11,465 nt of DNA from Bordetella parapertussis (lineage in GTDB: Bacteria; Pseudomonadota; Gammaproteobacteria; Burkholderiales; Burkholderiaceae_B), in contig CAMBLP010000063.1 in the NCBI GenBank assembly GCA_945868195.1, positions 1 to 11,465 of the forward strand, in the 5' to 3' direction. Below the pieces are notes generated by a model. The model searched no databases. It worked only from the letters and a program-made list of their open reading frames with translations, and had not been told where the DNA came from. The position numbers and the translations under genes are program-made. The stretch's first letter is position 1; each line of letters starts with the position of its first letter. Below are positions 7,237 through 11,465 of this stretch, in pieces.

Positions 7237-8139
7237 TCATCCTTTTGAGGTGTAGTGACTTTCCAACTCAATGAATTCTGGATAATCAAATAAATTCCAC
7301 AAGCCACGGTGGTCTAGCATTTGATGCGACATCGACTTCGTAGAACCAGTTTTTAAAAGCTCACCGTACAAGGTGTTTCCAATGGATGCAAAAACACGCG
7401 TAATTGAATTTGGATAGATAGCGAGACCATAACCTAGCGCTTCGAGCTCACTTGCGGGGAGCATAGGCGTTTTCCCGCCCTCAACTTGATTTGCTAGGGT
7501 TGGCGTGGAGATTGACTGATTCAGCAATCGCATCTCGTCGACACTTTCTGGAGATTCAACAAAGGCAACATCTGCTCCTGCTTCTGCATAATGATTTGCA
7601 CGATCGATTGCAGCCTGAATCCCCTCGTTGGATCTCGCATCTGTGCGTGCAATGATGACAGTCTGTTCATCGAGACGGGTGTCGACCGCTGCTCGAATGC
7701 GTCCAACCATCTCTTGTATAGATACGATTCTTCGACCTGGTTCGTGTCCACATCTTTTCGGCCAGTCTTGATCTTCGATCTGAATTGCACTCACGCCGGC
7801 GCGTTCCATCTCGCGAACAGTACGCATGATGTTAAGGGGGCCGCCATAGCCCGTATCCGCATCCGCAATTAATGGTAATGTCGTCACATCAGCGATGCGT
7901 TTTGATTGATCTAAAATTTCCGCAAATGATAATAAGGCTACGTCCGGAGCGCCGAGTCGTGTGATCGACACGCCTGAGCCTGTCATGTAGAGTGCTTGCG
8001 CGCCTGCTTTTTCTGCAAGTCGTGCTGTCAAGCAATCGAATACACCAGGTGCAATGAATAGTTTTTTTGACTTGAGCAATGCGCGTAGCGCTTGACTCTT
8101 GCCCTCATGGATTCCAAGTGATAACGGCATTTTTTTCAT
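7237..8139 (-). CDS. Isocitrate lyase / PEP mutase superfamily C-C lyase (methylisocitrate- or dimethylmalate-lyase-like)
   Basis: The 300-residue protein is a TIM-barrel member of the isocitrate lyase / PEP mutase superfamily. Seen: DADTGYGG at 93-100 (metal-binding D93, D95), the metal ligand region E122-D123-Q124, and the active-site loop KRCGH at 128-132 with catalytic C130, then R165 in IIARTDA. The Cys-containing KRCGH loop points to a lyase cleaving a C-C bond, as in methylisocitrate lyase or 2,3-dimethylmalate lyase, giving pyruvate- or succinate-type products. PEP mutase and phosphonopyruvate hydrolase lack this Cys loop. It could also be an oxaloacetate-decarboxylase-like member. 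The ATG at 8139 follows AAGGGG. It lies 48 bp after the AtuA-like gene and just before the GntR gene in the same operon. The specific substrate is not decidable by eye; housekeeping methylcitrate-cycle partners (PrpC, PrpD) are absent. Confidence 0.9.
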   Translation of the reverse strand: MKKMPLSLGIHEGKSQALRALLKSKKLFIAPGVFDCLTARLAEKAGAQALYMTGSGVSITRLGAPDVALLSFAEILDQSKRIADVTTLPLIADADTGYGGPLNIMRTVREMERAGVSAIQIEDQDWPKRCGHEPGRRIVSIQEMVGRIRAAVDTRLDEQTVIIARTDARSNEGIQAAIDRANHYAEAGADVAFVESPESVDEMRLLNQSISTPTLANQVEGGKTPMLPASELEALGYGLAIYPNSITRVFASIGNTLYGELLKTGSTKSMSHQMLDHRGLWNLFDYPEFIELESHYTSKG

Positions 8140-8187
8140 TTTTTCCCCTTGTCAGAACATGTTAGTTATTCATCAATCAAGACGGTT

Positions 8188-9564
8188 TTAGATGGTTTCG
8201 ATTGAAACTGGAAAGAGCGCACGATGATCAGCTGCAGGCATGACGTGGTAGGCTGAAAATCGGTAGGCTGGACCTGCGGCGAGTTCAGGAGGCGTAAAAG
8301 GGAAAGCTAAATTTCCACCAGTGCATTTTCTTCCACTAAAGCCTTGATGTAGCAAAAATTGCTTAAAAGTTTTTGTTGCCGCTAAGGCGAGTTCTGGCGT
8401 TGTGGCAATCACTTCAACGAGAATAAATACCTCGCGTGGAGCACTAGAATGGTGTGAAGTTTGTGGCGGGTACACCCCATCTATTCCATAAAGTCTCGGA
8501 TAGATTTCATAAGTACCTTGGACCAAGCCACGAGTCGTCGTTTCGACAATTTTTATTAATGCAGGCAGTTGCGCAATGACTTTTGGATCAGCTGTTCCTG
8601 CGAGAAGAACGGCACGATGTCCTATAAATTGACTCGCCTCAACCTTGATCGTTGTTTGTTCAGCATCACGCCAGATTGCCCCTGACACATGTGTACGCCG
8701 TTCATCCAGGGCGCGATAAACAGCTTGATCGACGCGCAAAGTACCATCAGGCTCTGTAAAGCGCACTGGGTCTGATTGCTCGTAAAGACTATGCGCGGCA
8801 ACAGACAGAGGCGTCGCACTGCGCTCTGGGCTCATGCTTTCAAGTTCGAAACCCTGGGCATCGAGCGTTGCTAGCATGGCATCACGTCCACCAGGCTCGC
8901 AGCAGATTGATGTGCACTCAATTATTTTTGCCATATGCATGACATTGGCCATGTTGAATCCCAGCACTTTTGGGATTGCAGCAAAAATGGCAGTGTCGCA
9001 CGCGCGTCCCGCAATGATGACGTCAGGTTCCAGCTCCAGCGCTTGCTCAAAAGGTGCGCACCCCATTTGTCCGACGATATGAGCGCTTGCTAAGAGGTCA
9101 GCGGCCGTGACAGGCAATTCACCTCCAAGCGCATTCAGTAAGCCCGCATCCAAGGCTTGAATAACCCGTTCAGGTTTTAAATCTGCTCGTATCGAAGCGA
9201 GCCTGAAATGTAATTGATGTTCTGCAGCGATTGAACGGATTATTTCAAGCGTTGCGTCTAAATGAGGTCCTGCCCCCGCGGTACCGGCGGATCCGATAAT
9301 CAAAGGTACGTTCAGGCCCCGCGCCGCGACTAACACTGCCTCGAGATCGCTCCTTGTAATAGCTGGGCTTGTGGCCATTTCACCCGAGCCAAGGTATGCT
9401 GGCCCAGGGTCTACCGAGCCCATATCGCAGCCTATAAAGTCAGGTTTGCGTGCGAGTCCGGCAGTCAGTGCCTTGTTAGGAATGCCATAGCCTAGTTGTC
9501 CAGAAGCTGAAAGAATTCGTAATGTCTTTGGCTTGCGCTGTAGAAGCGCTCGCACGGCGCTCAT
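8188..9564 (-). CDS. AtuA/DUF1446-family protein (acyclic terpene utilization AtuA-like)
   Basis: This 458-residue protein matches the AtuA/DUF1446 family. The N-terminal part has the glycine-rich GQLGYGIP (22-29), then DMGSVDPGPAYLGSG (47-61) and GSAGTAGAGPHLD (91-103). The C-terminal part has GRKCTGGNLAFPF (411-423) and AYHVM. AtuA was named for acyclic terpene (citronellol/geraniol) degradation in Pseudomonas, but the biochemical role is not established, and the other terpene genes (carboxylase subunits, dehydrogenases) are absent here. It belongs to the long form that is typically encoded next to a DUF4387 gene. The ATG at 9564-9562 overlaps the stop of the DUF4387 gene by 4 bases (ATGA), which implies translational coupling and suggests a complex of the two products (inference). 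No signal peptide or membrane segment is seen. Confidence 0.88.
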   Translation of the reverse strand: MSAVRALLQRKPKTLRILSASGQLGYGIPNKALTAGLARKPDFIGCDMGSVDPGPAYLGSGEMATSPAITRSDLEAVLVAARGLNVPLIIGSAGTAGAGPHLDATLEIIRSIAAEHQLHFRLASIRADLKPERVIQALDAGLLNALGGELPVTAADLLASAHIVGQMGCAPFEQALELEPDVIIAGRACDTAIFAAIPKVLGFNMANVMHMAKIIECTSICCEPGGRDAMLATLDAQGFELESMSPERSATPLSVAAHSLYEQSDPVRFTEPDGTLRVDQAVYRALDERRTHVSGAIWRDAEQTTIKVEASQFIGHRAVLLAGTADPKVIAQLPALIKIVETTTRGLVQGTYEIYPRLYGIDGVYPPQTSHHSSAPREVFILVEVIATTPELALAATKTFKQFLLHQGFSGRKCTGGNLAFPFTPPELAAGPAYRFSAYHVMPAADHRALFPVSIETI

Positions 9565-9866
9565 AGTTCAATTCCTAGTAATGGAACATGCTGCTGTGCA
9601 CCATAAACATCTCGATCTCCCGGAGATCCTGAAACAATTTTTCGCGGTAAAGCTATCTTGATCGCACGCGCAGCCGGGTATGGAGTCACTTGAACCTTGT
9701 TTGCCTCAGTGTCGTACAACTGTCCAATTCGTTCTGGTGATAATGCGCTGGATGCTATGGCGAAGGCGTAACTTTCTTCTGATGAAAACATTAAGTCGAA
9801 AGAGAGTGTGAGCGGTCCAGCATTCTTGCTACGTACAACGGTTGCGATGTCATTGAGTTGAGGCAT
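9561..9866 (-). CDS. DUF4387-family small protein, partner of AtuA-like protein
   Basis: From the ATG at 9866 the product has 101 residues, the usual size for DUF4387 proteins. Conserved blocks are RSKNAGP (12-18), FDLMF (23-27), AARAIKIALPR (65-75) and the C-terminal DVYGAQQHVPLL (86-97). A TTG start at 9902 would add 12 residues (MAVGYQPLNEIN) with no ribosome binding site; the inner ATG begins exactly at the conserved region, with a weak GAG 6 nt upstream, so I choose it. It is the first gene of the minus-strand operon, and its stop codon overlaps the AtuA-like start by 4 bases. The function is unknown. The constant pairing with AtuA-like proteins suggests a small subunit or accessory protein (inference). 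Confidence 0.88.
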   Translation of the reverse strand: MPQLNDIATVVRSKNAGPLTLSFDLMFSSEESYAFAIASSALSPERIGQLYDTEANKVQVTPYPAARAIKIALPRKIVSGSPGDRDVYGAQQHVPLLGIEL

Positions 9867-9925
9867 GTTTATCTCATTGAGTGGTTGATAACCAACAGCC
9901 AAATCAAACAGTTTTAATAGTTACG

Positions 9926-9953
9926 ATATTAGCTTGTTATAACAAGCTGTCAA
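9926..9953 (-). promoter_or_regulatory. Predicted sigma-70 promoter of the DUF4387-AtuA-lyase-gntR operon
   Basis: On the minus strand a consensus -35 TTGACA (9953-9948) is followed after 16 bp by TAATAT (9931-9926), matching the -10 consensus at four of six positions. With a 17-bp spacer the alternative -10 is AATATC. Transcription would start near 9919, leaving a leader of roughly 50 nt before the DUF4387 start. The spacer is filled by the palindrome described separately. Confidence 0.65.
9931..9948. promoter_or_regulatory. Perfect 18-bp palindrome, probable GntR/UTRA repressor operator
   Basis: AGCTTGTTATAACAAGCT reads the same on both strands without a mismatch. Its core GTTATAAC resembles the GT-N-TA-N-AC style of operators known for HutC-subfamily GntR regulators (family knowledge; the central bases differ). 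It fills the gap between the -35 and -10 boxes of the minus-strand promoter, the classic position for a repressor that blocks RNA polymerase. The only regulator gene in the window is the last gene of the operon this promoter would drive. Confidence 0.65.
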
Positions 9954-9970
9954 GTCGGTATGCCTTCAAC

Positions 9971-10242
9971 ATGCACTCCACTAATACGGTTCTTCAAATC
10001 GCTCAAGGCGTCATGGGAAATTTTTATAGCGTATTACCGACGATGGGCATGGTGCTCGATTGGCTCGTTCCCACGATTTGGATCACGTGGGGTATCGGCA
10101 TGTTGATCTTGTTGGGCGGAGTGATCGCTGGTACGGGGATACTGCAGCGTTATCAAAAGTTCTAAAGTTATTTTTCGCTGGAATGGTGTTCTGGGCTTTG
10201 TTGATGGTTGTGGATATTGAGAAATTTATTATCGCTGTATGA
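9971..10242 (+). pseudogene. Small two-helix membrane protein gene, apparently frameshifted
   Basis: From the ATG at 9971 a frame of 64 codons ends at TAA (10163-10165). It encodes a soluble start then a hydrophobic helix (WITWGIGMLILLGGVIAG). Immediately beyond, the -1 frame stays open to TGA at 10242 and encodes a second hydrophobic helix (LFFAGMVFWALLMVVDI) with normal-looking codons. Adding one A to the AAAA run near 10157-10161 would join both into a protein of about 90 residues with two membrane helices. This is either a true frameshift, a sequence error, or two unrelated short frames. No strong ribosome binding site precedes 9971. I do not recognise the family. It lies between the operator region and the class II aldolase gene. 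The call is tentative. Confidence 0.4.
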
Positions 10243-10246
10243 TAAA
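10217..10246 (+). promoter_or_regulatory. Candidate promoter for the class II aldolase gene
   Basis: TTGAGA (10217-10222, five of six matches to the -35 consensus) is followed after 18 bp by GATAAA (10241-10246, four of six matches to -10). It would start transcription near 10253, about 47 nt before the aldolase start codon. The -35 box lies inside the end of the small membrane frame. Confidence 0.35.
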
Positions 10247-10272
10247 AACTTAATATTTCTACAAAAATCATA

Positions 10273-10285
10273 GCGATCAAATCGC
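10273..10285. repeat. Short inverted repeat just upstream of the aldolase ribosome binding site
   Basis: GCGAT-CAA-ATCGC is a 5-bp inverted repeat with a 3-base centre, ending 4 bases before the AGGAG (10290-10294) of the class II aldolase gene. It could be an operator half-site pair or a small leader hairpin affecting translation. It is short enough to be chance. Confidence 0.3.
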
Positions 10286-10299
10286 ATCCAGGAGACAAC

Positions 10300-11091
10300 A
10301 TGAAAGCAAAAGATGGTCATCTCGAAATCCCCTCGCTCAAAGGTAAAGTCTCTGAGGAGGAGTGGCAGGCGCGTGTCGATCTGGCCGCCTGCTATCGACT
10401 CGTGGCGATGTTCGGCTTGTCGGACATGATCGCCAATCACATCTCCGCGCGTATTTCGGACGAAGAGGGCGTCTATCTCATCAATCCCTACGGCATGATG
10501 TATGAGGAAATCACTGCGTCGAGTCTGTTAAAGATCGACTTTTCCGGCAAGGTCTTGGGAGGTCCTGATTTTGGAAGTCTCGGCTATGGCGTCAATCGCG
10601 CAGGTGCAGTGATTCATAGTGCGATTCACGAAGCGCGCCACGATGTGGGGTGCGTCGTACATACGCACAGTTGGGCCTCGATGGAAGTCTCTTCTCTCGA
10701 GTGTGGCGTATTGCCGCTCAATCAAACTTCGATGCGCTTTCTAAAGATCGCCTACCATGACTACGAGGGTGTCGTTTTGCTTGATACGGAAAAAGCATCC
10801 TTGGTGAAAGATCTCGGCACAAACAACGTACTCATGTTGCGTAACCATGGCGCACTCGTGGCGGGTGTGACAATCGGAGAAGCCTTTAACTGGCTGCATC
10901 GCTTAGAGCTTTCCTGTTATGCACAACTTGCCGCGATGGCGTGCAATTCTCCCATGGTCAAGGTATCAGAAAGAGTGTTAGAAGAAACGTGGAAAAACTA
11001 TCAAGCCAGTACGCGTCGCCGTTTTGGGGATCTAGAGTGGCCCGCGCTGATTCGTAAACTGGATCGCGCAGACCCGACGTATAAAAGCTAA
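10300..11091 (+). CDS. Class II aldolase / adducin family protein
   Basis: The 263-residue protein has the class II aldolase/adducin fold. Metal-ligand histidines are H121 and H123 in VVHTHS and H183 in RNHGALV, matching His92, His94 and His155 of L-fuculose-1-phosphate aldolase. Counting back from the HTH pair, the aldolase catalytic acid (Glu73) position falls on G102 in a NRAGAVIHSAIHEAR block, the pattern usual for adducin-like members. A true phosphate-sugar aldolase reaction is therefore unlikely; decarboxylase, dehydratase or epimerase-type chemistry on a hydroxy or oxo acid is possible (inference). The ATG at 10300 has AGGAG 5 nt upstream. The GMC oxidoreductase gene follows after 87 bp on the same strand, so the two may be co-transcribed. 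No signal peptide is seen, so it is likely cytoplasmic. Confidence 0.92.
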   Translation: MKAKDGHLEIPSLKGKVSEEEWQARVDLAACYRLVAMFGLSDMIANHISARISDEEGVYLINPYGMMYEEITASSLLKIDFSGKVLGGPDFGSLGYGVNRAGAVIHSAIHEARHDVGCVVHTHSWASMEVSSLECGVLPLNQTSMRFLKIAYHDYEGVVLLDTEKASLVKDLGTNNVLMLRNHGALVAGVTIGEAFNWLHRLELSCYAQLAAMACNSPMVKVSERVLEETWKNYQASTRRRFGDLEWPALIRKLDRADPTYKS

Positions 11092-11178
11092 AACACTCTC
11101 GCGCAATGCAACCATTTGATTGGCTCGCCGCAGTCAAGCAGTGACATGCGTCTAGCGCTCGATAACAAAGATCATGCC

Positions 11179-11465
11179 ATGATATTTAGTGAATATTACG
11201 ATTTTGTGATTGTTGGTGCGGGCTCTGCTGGTTGCGTGCTAGCCAATAGATTGTCTGCCGACCCATCTAGTCGGGTATTGCTGCTTGAGGCAGGTCCCGA
11301 GGATACGAACCCTTGGCTCAAAATACCTGCGGGTGTACCCAGGGTTGTGAACAATCCTGAGGTGTCCTGGTGCTATCAGACCGAACCTGAGCCTGGTTTA
11401 AACGGACGCAGAATCGGTTGGCCGCGTGGGAAAACCTTGGGTGGTTCGAGCAGTATCAATGGCCA
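11179..11465 (+). CDS. GMC-family FAD oxidoreductase (choline dehydrogenase-like), N-terminal part
   Basis: The first 95 codons are present and the frame continues past the right edge; full GMC enzymes are about 530-560 residues. Seen: the FAD dinucleotide fold [20 protein letters not shown] (G13, G15, G18), E37 in LLLEAG, and the GMC signature [12 protein letters not shown] at the window end. Family members oxidise alcohols (choline, glucose, polyethylene glycol, long-chain alcohols) with FAD. The ATG at 11179 places the FAD motif at the usual distance. An in-frame ATG at 11146 would add 11 residues ([11 protein letters not shown]) and is less likely. Neither start has a strong ribosome binding site. 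It follows the class II aldolase gene with no terminator in between. The substrate cannot be told from this part. Confidence 0.9.
   Translation, partial: MIFSEYYDFVIVGAGSAGCVLANRLSADPSSRVLLLEAGPEDTNPWLKIPAGVPRVVNNPEVSWCYQTEPEPGLNGRRIGWPRGKTLGGSSSING

Larger units (their letters stand above)
9867..10299. other. 433-bp stretch between DUF4387 and class II aldolase genes
   Basis: No firmly identified gene lies here. The left part (9867-9970) is the leader, promoter and 18-bp operator of the minus-strand operon. The middle (9971-10242) holds the possible frameshifted small membrane gene. The right part (10217-10299) holds a candidate promoter, a short inverted repeat and the ribosome binding site of the class II aldolase gene. 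No RNA gene or strong terminator hairpin is seen. Confidence 0.6.

Noticed and set aside
900..8139. A phosphonate pathway: PEP mutase-family gene plus a ThDP enzyme resembling phosphonopyruvate decarboxylase
   Set aside because: The superfamily member at 7237-8139 has the Cys-containing KRCGH loop of lyases, not a mutase loop. The ThDP enzyme is a full-length 549-residue protein, longer than phosphonopyruvate decarboxylase. The genes are also 4.7 kb apart in different operons.
8188..9866. A complete acyclic terpene (citronellol/geraniol) degradation cluster
   Set aside because: Only the AtuA-like gene is present. The geranyl-CoA carboxylase subunits, hydratase and dehydrogenase genes of that cluster are absent from the window.
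10155..10165. Programmed -1 frameshifting at CAA-AAG before the TAA of the small membrane gene
   Set aside because: The site does not fit the X-XXY-YYZ slippery pattern, and there is no clear downstream stem or upstream stimulatory site. A simple one-base loss explains it better.
1..11465. Mobile elements, CRISPR arrays, tRNA or rRNA genes
   Set aside because: No transposase, integrase, terminal inverted repeat, regularly spaced repeat or structured RNA signature was seen on either strand.

Overview
The window looks like an accessory catabolic region from a betaproteobacterium, most likely of the order Burkholderiales. The main reason is two separate Bug/TctC-type solute-binding protein genes with no TctA or TctB permease nearby, a hallmark of that group. 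Thiamine-diphosphate (ThDP) enzymes, cupins, GntR regulators and small carboxylic-acid lyases are also typical company there. No phage, insertion sequence, tRNA, rRNA or CRISPR is visible. The assignment rests on gene content only.

Layout, left to right. (1) 1-824, minus: a Bug receptor cut by the left window edge. (2) 900-3332, plus: an acetolactate-synthase-like ThDP enzyme followed by a double-cupin protein, divergent from gene 1. (3) 3394-5456, minus: an asparaginase-like amidohydrolase followed by a second Bug receptor closely related to the first. (4) 5579-6253, plus: an isochorismatase-fold cysteine hydrolase, divergent from the asparaginase. (5) 6313-9866, minus: a compact four-gene operon encoding, in transcription order, a DUF4387 protein, an AtuA/DUF1446 protein (4-base overlap), an isocitrate-lyase/PEP-mutase family C-C lyase, and a GntR/UTRA repressor. 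(6) 9867-10299: a control region with a perfect 18-bp palindrome inside a minus-strand promoter, plus a small, apparently frameshifted membrane-protein gene. (7) 10300 to the end, plus: a class II aldolase/adducin protein and the start of a GMC flavoprotein oxidoreductase.

How the genes may work together (inference). The set reads as one or two uptake-and-degradation pathways for organic acids or amides. The Bug proteins would bind the substrate in the periplasm, two unrelated C-N hydrolases (asparaginase fold and cysteine-hydrolase fold) would remove amide nitrogen, and the lyase, ThDP enzyme and aldolase-fold protein would act on C-C bonds of the resulting 2-oxo or hydroxy acids. The GMC enzyme would oxidise an alcohol. 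The GntR/UTRA protein, last gene of its operon, probably represses its own operon through the palindrome at 9931-9948. The substrate cannot be read from the sequence. I do not recognise this exact gene combination as a characterised pathway.

The strongest points for a second look are the palindrome sitting exactly between the -35 and -10 boxes, the DUF4387-AtuA-lyase-GntR module, an asparaginase homologue whose conserved catalytic Asp is Ala, and the broken small membrane gene.
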